From positions 248,001-312,000 of the forward strand of contig CAWKOS010000004.1 in NCBI GenBank assembly GCA_963851295.1: 64,000 bases of DNA, read 5' to 3'. This document shows, one piece after another, positions 50,980 to 59,584 of this stretch. Positions within the stretch are counted from its first letter, which is position 1; each line of letters starts with the position of its first letter. Origin of the DNA: JAOPZW01 sp963851295 (GTDB lineage Bacteria; Actinomycetota; Thermoleophilia; Solirubrobacterales; Solirubrobacteraceae). The notes beneath the pieces are model-generated. The model did not search any database, was not told the DNA's origin, and saw only the letters and a program-made list of their open reading frames with translations. Made by a program: the position numbers and the translations under genes.

Positions 50980-53900
50980 ATGGCGCAGACGGCAGCGGGC
51001 CTTCCCAACGGCGGGATCACCGCCCACTATGCGGTTACATACGACAACGGCCTGTCCGCCGCCGATGGGGTGAACCGCGCCACCGCTCTCATCGGCGTCT
51101 GCGAGACCGACTTCAACACGATGCAAGGGTGGTTCGGCGGTATCTCGTTGCCGTATTCCGTCCCGTACGGCGTCCAGATCAAGCAGGGGGCGGGTTGGAG
51201 CGGCAGCTGGGGGAGCGGTCCACCCGTCACGCTCGTCCCCGGTAACGGCTCCTCTCTTGATCTGGTCCGCTTCATCCTGGTCGCCGAGGTAACGGAGATG
51301 TTCATGCTCCAGCAGGGACTGGGCTGGTCTCCGCTTGCGAGCAGCGAGGGCACCGCCGGTGAAGGTCTCTCGCATTTCCTCTCGACCCAGCTCCTGATCA
51401 ACATCGGGTCGCCATTGCGCCCGTCCTCGATCGCCAACCTTTGGCTGAACAGCCCCCGAGGCGACTTCGTCAACCACGTCGACCCAGCCGACAACAGCAA
51501 CAGCCCGAAATCGGGCTGCGCGGTCCTCTTTCTTTGGTACCTCTTCACCCAGTTGGGGTTCGGAGTGAACGCGATCGTCGGGGCCGGCGATCCTCAACTC
51601 GCCGGCGTGTACCGCAACCTCACGGGTGACACGACTGACCCGTTCCCGTTCTTCAAGTCCATACTCGACGTTGCGTTCCCGTCCACAACGTCGTCGTCGG
51701 TCCCAGGACCCAACAGCGACAATCCATACCCGTTGGGCTCGTTGTCGTTCTGGATGGACAAGAACACATATGGGCACGACGAGGTACAGGACGTCGTCAA
51801 CTCGGCCGGCGCCGGCGCCTTCACGAAAGCGTTCTGGCTGGTACTCGAGGGCTTCAACCGGCAGGTTCTCGGCGGAACGACGCCCGGGAGCCCTTCGGGC
51901 CCGGCGACCACCTTCCCCGGCATCTCGTTCCCGCCGGACGGCGCCGGGACCGAGTACGAGCGCCCAGCCGACCAACTCGTGCCCCAACGCGTTCGTTTCC
52001 CCTACGACGTCCTCTTCGCGACGGTCTCCCTGCCGGCATTCCCAGCCGCCGGAAACGACCAAGAGCTCGAGCTGGACGGCGCCATCACCGTCGCTGGTAG
52101 GCAGTTCGCGGCAAAGACAGACCTGGAGTTTGTAGGCGGGGCCAACCCCTACTTCACGAACATCGATCCCGCCGCCGAGAACGTGTTCTACCTGAGCCAG
52201 GACCTGCGCGTCTTCACCGCGACGCCGGGGTTGAACCCCCAACCGGTGGCCGGTGGCCCGATGTTCTCGGATTCGATCGCCGGGGCCTACACGTACGTCC
52301 AGCAGCTCATCACCTGGCTGAACCAGAACTTCGCCGATCCCGGAGGCGTCGACCCGTTCGCCGTCAGCGGCGGGGTGCTCCCAGGGCAGGCGGGCGCCTA
52401 CACGGGCGACTCGTCGGTCACGCCCTCTCTCTCCGTCGGTTTCGCGCGGTTCAGCAACTACAACTTCGCGCTCGCGCGAGTACGTCTCCGCGGGCTGTCG
52501 GGGAGTCAGGCGGACAACGTCCGCGTGTTCTTCCGACTCTGGAGCACGCAGAGCGCAGACACGGACTTCCAACCAGGCTCGACATACCTCAGCCACTTAG
52601 ATACCGCCGGCAAGCCCGACTGGCCGCTGATCCCGGCCGGCGCGCACACCATTCCGTTCTTCGCCACCGGAAACAGCCCGACCCTGAGCGACCCGAACAA
52701 TCCGGAGTACGGCGACATCGGGGTGAACAACCAGAAGCTCGTGATCAGCAGCGGCGATAGTCGCTGGGCGTACTTCGGTTGCTTCCTCAACGTGTACGAC
52801 CCGGCGAACGTGGTCAACGGCCAGCCAGTGCAGGCCCTGCTTGCGGGCGACCATCACTGCATCGTCGCGCAGATCGCGTACGACGGCGCTCCGATCGTGA
52901 ACGCGAACGGCATCACCGAGAGCCCTGAGAACTCCGACAAGCTCGCACAGCGCAACCTCCAGGTCACACACTCGGGCAACCCCAATTGGCCGGCTACTCA
53001 TCGCGTGCCCCAGACCTTCGACCTCCGGCCCAGCCCCGCCGGGGCGCAGGGCGCGGGCGTGCTTGGCTACCCGGACGAGCTCATGATCGACTGGGGCTCG
53101 ACACCGAGCGGCACGGTCGCTCAGATCTACTGGCCCCAGGCACAGGCGGCCGACATCGTCCGAGTCGCCTCAGCGCTGTACGGCACGCACCAGTTGGGGG
53201 TCGCAGACACAGAGACCGTCCGCTGCGATGTGGATGGGGGGATCACGTACGTCCCGATCCCAACCGGAACACCGGAGAACCTCGCCGGCCTCATCACACT
53301 CGACCTGCCGGCGACAGTGACTTACGGACAGCAATTCACCATCGTGGTGCGCCGCGTGTCGACACGCAAATTCGAGCCGCCCCCGGAGATCGAGATCAAG
53401 GAGGCGGTTCGGCCGGCGCGGCGCAAGGTCGCGCCCGCACGGTCTCGAAGGGCAGGGAAGGCGGGCGGGCGGACGTCTGCTGGCCACAGCATCGAGTACG
53501 AACCCCCGTCCGGAGACCCCGACACGCCGCCCGAGACGCAAGCACCGACATGGCGCTATGTGACCGGTACGTTCCAGATCACGCTCCCGGTCACCGAAGA
53601 GGAAACGATGCTGCCGGCCGCGGAGGACGCACTCGCGATCTTCAAATGGCGACTTGAAGCGATGCCCGCCTCCAACCGTTGGTACAAGGTTGTGCATCGC
53701 TACGTCGATTACCTGTCGGACAAGGTCGACGCCCTCGGCGGCCGGGCTGCCGACATCCCGCCATCACTGAAGGGCCGCCCGCAGACGAAGCGATCACATC
53801 CGCCACCGCACGACGACATCGGCTACACAGGCAAGGTTATCGGACTCGGCTACGACCGATTCGGGGACTTCGAGGGCTTCACGCTGCGGCTGGAAGACGG

Positions 53901-54063
53901 CCACCAGCGGTTCTTCCGAGCTCGCGAGCGCGCGGTGGAGCAGCTCGTCCGCACGGCCTGGCTCGAGCGGTTCGTCGTGTCCGTCTACGTCGACCGCGAT
54001 TCCGACGACGTCCCGGAAACGATCATTCTGCGAAGAGCTCCGGGACGTCGCGACGGGCATTGA
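50980..54063 (+). CDS. Island-borne 1027-residue protein of unknown function
   Basis: The product has 1027 residues with no signal peptide or membrane helix. The first ~270 residues look like a zincin-type fold: VRFILVAEVTEMFMLQQGLG (about 97-115) and SEGTAGEGLSHFLSTQLL lie where metallopeptidases have HExxH, but AEVTE replaces it, so a catalytic zinc site is doubtful. The middle (about 330-800) is beta-rich, with NYNFALARVRLRGLSGSQ and VRVFFRLWST, suggesting sandwich domains. A basic linker (RRKVAPARSRRAGKAGGR) joins a C-terminal module with GYDRFGDFEGFTLRLEDGHQ. No family can be named. It is the only intact gene of island A. Confidence 0.72.
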   Translation: MAQTAAGLPNGGITAHYAVTYDNGLSAADGVNRATALIGVCETDFNTMQGWFGGISLPYSVPYGVQIKQGAGWSGSWGSGPPVTLVPGNGSSLDLVRFILVAEVTEMFMLQQGLGWSPLASSEGTAGEGLSHFLSTQLLINIGSPLRPSSIANLWLNSPRGDFVNHVDPADNSNSPKSGCAVLFLWYLFTQLGFGVNAIVGAGDPQLAGVYRNLTGDTTDPFPFFKSILDVAFPSTTSSSVPGPNSDNPYPLGSLSFWMDKNTYGHDEVQDVVNSAGAGAFTKAFWLVLEGFNRQVLGGTTPGSPSGPATTFPGISFPPDGAGTEYERPADQLVPQRVRFPYDVLFATVSLPAFPAAGNDQELELDGAITVAGRQFAAKTDLEFVGGANPYFTNIDPAAENVFYLSQDLRVFTATPGLNPQPVAGGPMFSDSIAGAYTYVQQLITWLNQNFADPGGVDPFAVSGGVLPGQAGAYTGDSSVTPSLSVGFARFSNYNFALARVRLRGLSGSQADNVRVFFRLWSTQSADTDFQPGSTYLSHLDTAGKPDWPLIPAGAHTIPFFATGNSPTLSDPNNPEYGDIGVNNQKLVISSGDSRWAYFGCFLNVYDPANVVNGQPVQALLAGDHHCIVAQIAYDGAPIVNANGITESPENSDKLAQRNLQVTHSGNPNWPATHRVPQTFDLRPSPAGAQGAGVLGYPDELMIDWGSTPSGTVAQIYWPQAQAADIVRVASALYGTHQLGVADTETVRCDVDGGITYVPIPTGTPENLAGLITLDLPATVTYGQQFTIVVRRVSTRKFEPPPEIEIKEAVRPARRKVAPARSRRAGKAGGRTSAGHSIEYEPPSGDPDTPPETQAPTWRYVTGTFQITLPVTEEETMLPAAEDALAIFKWRLEAMPASNRWYKVVHRYVDYLSDKVDALGGRAADIPPSLKGRPQTKRSHPPPHDDIGYTGKVIGLGYDRFGDFEGFTLRLEDGHQRFFRARERAVEQLVRTAWLERFVVSVYVDRDSDDVPETIILRRAPGRRDGH

Positions 54064-54430
54064 GGTTCGGGCTGCAGCCCGTGTACGACGAGATCGCCGC
54101 CGCGTCCGGCAACGCGGAGGCGCTGCACCCTCGGGCGGATGAAGGTCGCGAAGGATCTCGCGCTACCGGTGAAGGGCGCTAATAGTCGCGTCGCACTTCA
54201 GGCGGCGTCTCGGTAGTACTCGTGGATCAGGCCGCCGAGACGGTCGTGACGATGGATCTCGCCGATCGTTGGTGTGGGCGGGCAGTACCACGGGCTGCGG
54301 GGGCTCCACGCGTATCGACAGCCGTCGCCGCGATGTCAGGCACTACTGCCTGACATGGAGCGCGATCGTCGGCGACTCCTGCCGATCCCCGAAACGACGA
54401 CACCCCCGCACACGCAGGGGTTCGAAGCGA
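54064..54430. other. Gene-less right end of island A
   Basis: No coding sequence is supported. The stretch contains the perfect palindrome ATGTCAGGCA-CTAC-TGCCTGACAT (54333-54356), related to the repeat at 49616-49643, and a hairpin (CCCC...GGGG, 54404-54420) that corresponds to the terminator flanking scar 1. Confidence 0.5.
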
Positions 54431-54477
54431 TGGAGCTAGGAGGACTCGAACCCCCGACCTCCTGGGTGCGATCCAGG
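54431..54477 (-). repeat. Attachment-site scar 2: 3' part of tRNA-Ala(CGC)
   Basis: The minus strand gives CCTGG-ATCGCAC-CCAGG (complete anticodon arm, anticodon CGC), AGGTC, the T-arm and TAGCTCC-A, 47 bases equal to tRNA positions 27-73. One T-stem base differs from scars 1 and 3. The flank to the right (CTCACGCCTAAATCA) is shared with scar 3, as expected of the arm of a common element type. There is no D-arm, so it is not functional. Confidence 0.82.
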
Positions 54478-54516
54478 CGCGCTCACGCCTAAATCATTCC
54501 ATTTGCGGGGATTTCC

Positions 54517-54786
54517 ATGGGCCGACTTCGGAACTGGTGCGCCTCGCAGCTCGCGCTCGCCGCCTCCTCGGCGCTGAAGATCCTCGCTGCGGCGGCCGTC
54601 ACATGGGCGATCGTCGAACTCGAGAAGGCGATCAGGCGTCGCGCCGCCCGCAACCGAACTCGACCGGAGGCCTCCAACCAGCCGCTTCGGGGGGCCGCGC
54701 GATCTTCGACGGGACCGGGATATCCACCATCGCGGCCGCGGTCCGACACGGATGACCTCGCACGTGGCGGGGGCCAGGCTGCGTGA
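54517..54786 (+). CDS. Putative small membrane protein upstream of the P-type ATPase
   Basis: The 89-residue frame starts at ATG 54517 and has one good hydrophobic helix (ALAASSALKILAAAAVTWAIV) followed by a basic stretch (EKAIRRRAARNRTR), as in single-pass proteins with the C-terminus inside. It overlaps the start of the ATPase frame by 35 bp. No family is recognised, and the tail is of low complexity, so the call is tentative. Confidence 0.35.
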   Translation: MGRLRNWCASQLALAASSALKILAAAAVTWAIVELEKAIRRRAARNRTRPEASNQPLRGAARSSTGPGYPPSRPRSDTDDLARGGGQAA

Positions 54787-56686
54787 TGTGTCGGGAACAC
54801 GATCACCCTTGCCTACGCGCGCGCGGGCGGCGCTGCGCTGGCTCGCCGATTCGCGCGCGCAGGTGCTGGCCGCGGTCGCGTTCGCTGCGATCGTCGCAGG
54901 GTTCGCGCTGCACCTTGCCGGGGCACCGGAGGCCGGGCACCAGGTCTGGCGGGCCGCGGTCGCGCTGCTTGCCGTAGAGCTCGCCTACGAGGTCGGCCGC
55001 ACCGTCATCGTCGATCACCACCTCGGCGTCGACACCATCGCGCTCGTCGCTATGGTCGGGTCGCTGGCGCTCGGCGAGGAGCTCGCCGGCGCGGTGATCG
55101 GCCTGATGTTCACCGGCGGCGAGGCGCTGGAGGCCGCGGCGTCGCGCCGGGCGCGGCGCGAGCTGACGCTCCTGGTCGAGCGCGCGCCGCGCGTCGCTCA
55201 GCTGCGGATCGATGGCGGGATCGAGGAGGTGTCCATCGACCGCGTCCGGGCCGGCGACACGGTTCTGGTCCGCACCGGGGAGGTCGTGCCCGTCGACGGC
55301 ACCGTGGTCAGCCCCGAGGCCGTCGTCGACACCAGCACGCTCAGCGGCGAACCGTTGCCCCTCACCCTCCGGGCCGGGATGGCCGTGATGAGCGGCAGCG
55401 CCAACGCCGGCGCGCCATTCGACGTGCGCGCCGATCGGCCCGCCGCCGACAGCGCCTACGCCGCCCTGGTGCGGCTCGTCGAGCAGGCCCAGGCGCAGCG
55501 CGCACCGTTCGTGCGCATGGCCGATCATTACGCTGGGATCTTCCTGCCGGTGACGCTGCTGGTCGCCGGGCTGGCGTGGGCCCTGAGCGGAGATCCGGTG
55601 CGCGGGCTCGCCGTCGTGGTCGTCGCGACGCCGTGCCCGCTGATCCTCGCCGCGCCGATCGCGCTGGTCTCCGGCCTGTCGCGCGCCGCGCACCGCGGCG
55701 TGATCGTCAAGGGTGCGGGGGCGATCGAGACGCTGGGCGAGGCGCGCACCGTGCTGTTCGACAAGACCGGCACGCTGACCGTCGGCAGCCCCGACGTCCG
55801 CGACATCGTGCCGCTCGACGGCCTGGCCGCCGGCGAGGTCCTGCGCCTGGCCGCGTCGGTCGACCGCCTCTCCGCGCACGTGCTGGGCGAGGCGCTCGTC
55901 CGCGCCGCGCAGGAGTCGGCGCTCGAGCTGCGGATGCCCGTCGACGTCGATGAGGACCCGGGCCAGGGGATCGCCGGCACCGTGGACGGGCGCCGCGTTG
56001 CCGTCGGAAGCCGGGCGTTCCTGCGCTCGCAGGGCTACGAGCCTGACGCCGTGGCCGGGGCGTCGCTGGCCGCCGGTCGCGGCTCGGGAGAGGCGCATGT
56101 GCTCGTCGGCGTCGACGGCCGTCCCGCCGGCGTGATCGTCATGGCCGACGAGTTGCGCCCGGATGCCGAGCACATCGTCCAGCGCCTGCGTGAGGAGGGG
56201 GTGCGCCACGTGGCGATGGTGTCGGGCGACCGCGTCTCGGTGGCCCAGCGCGTCGGCGACATGCTGGGCGTCGATCGCGTGTACGCCGAGCAGTCGCCCG
56301 AGGAGAAGCTGGAGGTCGTGCGGACGCTGCGCAAGGACGCGGCGCTCCGCCCCGTGATCATGGTCGGCGACGGCGTCAACGACGCGCCGGCGCTGGCGAT
56401 CGCCGATCTCGGCATCGCGATGGGTGCGGCGGGCGCGACGGTCTCCTCCGAGACCGCCGATGCGGTCATCACCGTCGACCGCGTCGACCGCGTCGCCGAG
56501 GCCGTCCACATCGGCCGCCGCGCGTTGTCCATCGCCCGCCAGAGCGTCCTGGTCGGCATGGGGCTGAGCATCGCGGCGATGGGCGTTGCCGCGGCCGGTT
56601 ATCTCCCGCCCGTCGCCGGGGCGCTCTTCCAGGAGGTCGTCGACCTGGCCGTCATCCTCAACGCGCTGCGCGCCCTGCGCGGGTAG
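54752..56686 (+). CDS. Heavy-metal P1B-type ATPase without N-terminal metal-binding domain
   Basis: The 644-residue product has a P1B-type core: a pair of N-terminal helices, then the actuator loop with STLSGEPLPLT, TPCPLILAAPIAL in the metal-binding helix, DKTGTLTVGS (phosphorylated Asp), MVSGDRVSVAQ and MVGDGVNDAPALAIADLGIAMG. There is no HMA or CPMH domain at the N-terminus. The usual CPC is TPC, and the HP of the SxHP motif is replaced by Val (SAHVLGEA), so metal specificity may differ from Cu or Zn types. It exports or imports a transition metal. It starts island B. Confidence 0.88.
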   Translation: MTSHVAGARLRDVSGTRSPLPTRARAALRWLADSRAQVLAAVAFAAIVAGFALHLAGAPEAGHQVWRAAVALLAVELAYEVGRTVIVDHHLGVDTIALVAMVGSLALGEELAGAVIGLMFTGGEALEAAASRRARRELTLLVERAPRVAQLRIDGGIEEVSIDRVRAGDTVLVRTGEVVPVDGTVVSPEAVVDTSTLSGEPLPLTLRAGMAVMSGSANAGAPFDVRADRPAADSAYAALVRLVEQAQAQRAPFVRMADHYAGIFLPVTLLVAGLAWALSGDPVRGLAVVVVATPCPLILAAPIALVSGLSRAAHRGVIVKGAGAIETLGEARTVLFDKTGTLTVGSPDVRDIVPLDGLAAGEVLRLAASVDRLSAHVLGEALVRAAQESALELRMPVDVDEDPGQGIAGTVDGRRVAVGSRAFLRSQGYEPDAVAGASLAAGRGSGEAHVLVGVDGRPAGVIVMADELRPDAEHIVQRLREEGVRHVAMVSGDRVSVAQRVGDMLGVDRVYAEQSPEEKLEVVRTLRKDAALRPVIMVGDGVNDAPALAIADLGIAMGAAGATVSSETADAVITVDRVDRVAEAVHIGRRALSIARQSVLVGMGLSIAAMGVAAAGYLPPVAGALFQEVVDLAVILNALRALRG

Positions 56687-56760
56687 CCGGCGCGATCACC
56701 GCCGTGGATGACGCGCGCGGCGGTCATGCGGGGAGCAACGCGCGACCCACGATGACCCTG

Positions 56761-56776
56761 CGGGGGCGGACCCCCG
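56761..56776. terminator. Short GC hairpin between convergent genes
   Basis: CGGGGG (56761-56766) and CCCCCG (56771-56776) pair around the loop CGGA. The hairpin lies in the 118-bp gap between the convergent P-type ATPase and b561-like genes. A weak terminator is possible; there is no T-tract. Confidence 0.35.
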
Positions 56777-56804
56777 AGGCGAAATACGCACCAGCGCTCG
56801 CGCG

Positions 56805-57440
56805 CTAATGCAGGTCGTGGTGGTGGCCCCCGTGGAAGCCGGTGACCAGCGGCAGGAGCAGCAGCGCGAGCGCCAGCCCGGCGCCGAGCGAGCCGGTGAT
56901 CAGCGTCAGCCGCAGTCCGGCGCCGGCGACCTCATGGCGACGAGCGGCGCGCCAGTCCGCGCGCAGCGAGCGCAGCATGTGCGGCAGGTAGCTGAGGAAG
57001 TGGATGGCGAACAGGCCGCTCCAGACGATGAAGCTCGCCTTGTGGACGAGTAGCAGCGTGTCGGAGCGGTGGCCGAGCACGAGCATCGCGACGCCGGACG
57101 CGAAGATGCTCACCGTTGCGGCGACCAGCAGCGGGGCGAGCAGGCGCAGCGGCAATGCGGGCGACCCCTTCTCGATGTAGGGGCGCGCGCCGGTGTAGTA
57201 GCGGACCATCCGGTAGCCGGTGCTGCCGAGCTTGACCATCAGCGGCGGGATCAGGACGAGGCCGATGAGCAGGTGCGGCGTTAGCAGCCCGTGCAGGTTC
57301 AGCAGCGTGATGCCCTCGGCGGCAAGCAGGAGGGTCAGGACGCTTGCCGTCGTCATGGTCAGGATCTCATTGCCGGCCGGGCCGCCGAGGCGGCGACGGG
57401 CCTTGGCGCGCACCGCCTGCTGCTGGGGAAGCGCCGTCAT
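56805..57440 (-). CDS. Cytochrome-b561-like membrane protein with His-rich tail
   Basis: The 211-residue product has about five hydrophobic segments (ASVLTLLLAAEGITLLNLHG, LLIGLVLIPPLMVKLG, LLAPLLVAATVSIFASGVAMLV and others). Histidines in or near helices (LNLHGLLTPHLL, LVHKASFIVWSGLFAIHFLSYLPH) are placed like haem ligands of DUF4405/b561-type proteins. The C-terminus GFHGGHHHDLH could bind metal. It is divergent from the S/T-rich gene and sits with flavin and iron-sulfur redox genes, so a role in membrane electron transfer is plausible. Confidence 0.65.
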   Translation of the reverse strand: MTALPQQQAVRAKARRRLGGPAGNEILTMTTASVLTLLLAAEGITLLNLHGLLTPHLLIGLVLIPPLMVKLGSTGYRMVRYYTGARPYIEKGSPALPLRLLAPLLVAATVSIFASGVAMLVLGHRSDTLLLVHKASFIVWSGLFAIHFLSYLPHMLRSLRADWRAARRHEVAGAGLRLTLITGSLGAGLALALLLLPLVTGFHGGHHHDLH

Positions 57441-57552
57441 GGCACTCAGCTTCCGTCCAGCAGATAAGTCCTCGATGAGAACCGCATGTTCCTGAGCGTT
57501 CTCTCATGTTGCGCTTATCGCTCCGATAGGGCCGAGGGTCACTCTTGATCGC

Positions 57553-57981
57553 GTGACCTCCTCCTCGCGTTCAGGCCATCCCCAGTCTGCCGCCGTGACT
57601 GCGCGCAACGGCGCGCTGCGGCGACTCACGGCGCTCAACCGGCTTGCCGCGGCCGGGGCCGTCGCGCTCGTGCTCGGCTTCACGGCCCTCGCCGCGAACG
57701 CGACGCCCCCCAAGCATGCCGCCACGGGCGCAGTGGTCACCACTACCGCGACGCCGTCGAGCCCGTCGACCCTCTCCACGGGCAGCAACTCGCCGAAGGC
57801 GGGCACCACCGAGCGTGGCAAGCGCCACCGCGACGAGGCCTCGTCGTCGCCCGCGCGCACGTCGACCTCGTCGTCCTCGGGCTCGTCGTCGTCGGACGCC
57901 CAGAGCAGCGCGCCCGCGCAGACGTCGCAGCCTCCCGCGCAGACGTCGCAGCCGCCCGTGGTGGTCTCGGGCGGGTCGTGA
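57553..57981 (+). CDS. Ser/Thr-rich exported small protein next to apbE
   Basis: The 142-residue product (GTG start) has an N-terminal membrane/signal segment (LAAAGAVALVLGFTALAANA). A low-complexity extracytoplasmic tail follows with SSSSGSSSSD and two AQTSQPP repeats. No known domain fits. It overlaps the apbE start by 4 bp. ATGAVVT after the signal segment loosely resembles the Ser/Thr-Gly-Ala-Thr flavinylation motif recognised by ApbE, but this is weak; it may instead be a mere anchor or linker protein. Confidence 0.5.
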   Translation: MTSSSRSGHPQSAAVTARNGALRRLTALNRLAAAGAVALVLGFTALAANATPPKHAATGAVVTTTATPSSPSTLSTGSNSPKAGTTERGKRHRDEASSSPARTSTSSSSGSSSSDAQSSAPAQTSQPPAQTSQPPVVVSGGS

Positions 57982-58898
57982 GCTTCGCCGTCTCTACATG
58001 GCCGGCGCTCGGCACCATCGCGCAGGTCGTCGTGGATGGCGGGGATCGGCTCGACGCCGCTTGCGCCGCGGTCGAGGCCGAGCTCGACGCCATCGACCTG
58101 GCCTGCAGCCGCTTTCGCGACGACAGCGAGCTGGCAGCAGTCCATGCCGCCGGTGGCGCGCCCGTCGCCATTGGGTCGCTGCTGGCCGAGGCCGTGCGCG
58201 TCGCCCTGGACGCCGCGGAGGCGACCGGCGGGCTGGTGGATCCGACGATCGGTGCGGCGCTGATCGCCGCCGGCTATGACCGTGACTTCGCCGCGCTGCC
58301 CGCCGACGGCCCCGCGATCCGGCGCGCGCCGGTGGCCGGCTGGCGGAGCGTGTCATTGCGCGGCGACACGCTGCGGCTAGCGTCCGGCGTCCGGCTCGAC
58401 CTCGGTGCGACCGCGAAGGCGCTGGCCGCCGATCGCGCCGCCGCCGCGGCGGCGCGGGTCGCCGCGCCGCACGGCGTGCTCGTCAGCCTGGGCGGCGATA
58501 TCGCGGTGGCGGGCCCGGCGCCGGCGGACGGCTGGCCAATCGGGGTCGCCGACGGGCACGCCGCCAAGGACGTCGACGTGACAGTGGCGCTCCAGAACGG
58601 CGGGCTCGCGACATCGAGCACGACCCAGCGGCGCTGGCGACGGGGCGGCCGCGCGGCACATCACATCATCGACCCGCGCACCGGCGCGCCCGCCGACGAC
58701 GTGTGGCGCACGGTCAGCGTCGCTGCACGATCGTGTGTAGAGGCCAACACCGCCGCCACGGCGGCGATCGTCCTCGGTGACGCCGCGCCGGCGTGGCTGC
58801 ACGCTCGCGGGCTGCCGGCGCGGCTCGTCTCCCGCGACGGGACCGTCGAGACCTGCGGCGGATGGGCCCGCGACGCGACGGCGGAGGCGGCGGCCTGA
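57978..58898 (+). CDS. apbE: FAD:protein FMN transferase (ApbE)
   Basis: The 306-residue product (GTG start) begins STWPALGTIAQVVVDGG, matching the family's MGT-type opening, then SRFRDDSELAAVH, GGLVDPTIG, LDLGATAKALAADRAA, VSLGGDIAVAG, HHIIDPRTGAPADDVWRTVSV and a late CVEANTAATAA. These are the FAD- and Mg-binding segments of ApbE, which attaches FMN to Thr/Ser of exported or membrane proteins. No signal peptide is visible, so it may act in the cytoplasm. It is in an operon with a ferric-reductase-like protein, a NuoF-like protein and a ferredoxin. Confidence 0.9.
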   Translation: MSFAVSTWPALGTIAQVVVDGGDRLDAACAAVEAELDAIDLACSRFRDDSELAAVHAAGGAPVAIGSLLAEAVRVALDAAEATGGLVDPTIGAALIAAGYDRDFAALPADGPAIRRAPVAGWRSVSLRGDTLRLASGVRLDLGATAKALAADRAAAAAARVAAPHGVLVSLGGDIAVAGPAPADGWPIGVADGHAAKDVDVTVALQNGGLATSSTTQRRWRRGGRAAHHIIDPRTGAPADDVWRTVSVAARSCVEANTAATAAIVLGDAAPAWLHARGLPARLVSRDGTVETCGGWARDATAEAAA

Positions 58899-59584
58899 TG
58901 GCGTTCTGGTACCTCACGCGCGGCACCGGCGCCGCCGCCCTCGTCCTGCTGACTTTCAGCCTCATGCTCGGCGTGATCAACGTCGAGCGCTTCACGTCGG
59001 CGCGCTTCCCGCGCTTCGTCGTCGACGGGTGGCATCGCACCGTCTCGCTGCTGGTCTGCGTGCTGCTGGCCATCCACATCGGCACGACCGTGCTCGACGG
59101 CTACGCGCCGATCCGCCTCGTCGACGCCTTCGTCCCGTTCATCTCCGTCTACCGGCCGCTGTGGCTGGGGCTCGGCGCGTTCGCGCTGGACCTGCTCGTC
59201 GCGCTCATCGTCACGAGCCTCTTGCGCGGCCGCATCGGCGTGCGCGCGTGGCGGGCGGTCCATTGGGCTGCCTACGCGTGCTGGCCGCTGGCGTTCCTGC
59301 ACGCGCTCGGGACCGGCAGCGACGTGCGCCCGGGATGGATGACGTGGCTCGCGCTGGGCTGCGCGGCGGTCGTGGCCGCGGCGGTCGCGGTACGGCTGGC
59401 CGACCCCCAGACCGCGCCGCGCGTGCGGGCCGGAGCGGCGGCCGCTCTGCTGGCCGGCTCCATCGGCGTCGCCGTGTGGCTGCCGTCCGGGCCGCTCGCG
59501 AAGGGCTGGGCCGCCAAGGCTGGCACGCCGTCGTCGCTCGTCGGCGGCAAGCACGCGACCACCGTACGGAGGACAGGACCATGA
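58898..59584 (+). CDS. Ferric-reductase-like transmembrane protein (MsrQ/YedZ-like)
   Basis: The 228-residue product overlaps the apbE stop by one base. Hydrophobic helices (GAAALVLLTFSLMLGVINV, TVSLLVCVLLAIHIGTTVLD, LWLGLGAFALDLLVALIVTS and more) bear histidines in GWHRTVS, LLAIHIGTT, AVHWAAYACWP and FLHALGTGSD, placed as in b-type-haem ferric reductase domains. It probably moves electrons across the membrane, from NAD(P)H through the NuoF-like protein and ferredoxin, to a flavin outside. No FMN_bind domain is fused. Confidence 0.8.
   Translation: MAFWYLTRGTGAAALVLLTFSLMLGVINVERFTSARFPRFVVDGWHRTVSLLVCVLLAIHIGTTVLDGYAPIRLVDAFVPFISVYRPLWLGLGAFALDLLVALIVTSLLRGRIGVRAWRAVHWAAYACWPLAFLHALGTGSDVRPGWMTWLALGCAAVVAAAVAVRLADPQTAPRVRAGAAAALLAGSIGVAVWLPSGPLAKGWAAKAGTPSSLVGGKHATTVRRTGP

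Noticed and set aside
54430..54492. Short frame reading MELGGLEPPTSWVR, also at 49454-49500 and 63309-63356
   Set aside because: These are translations of the tRNA-Ala 3' scar on the opposite strand, a known source of false small proteins; not genes.
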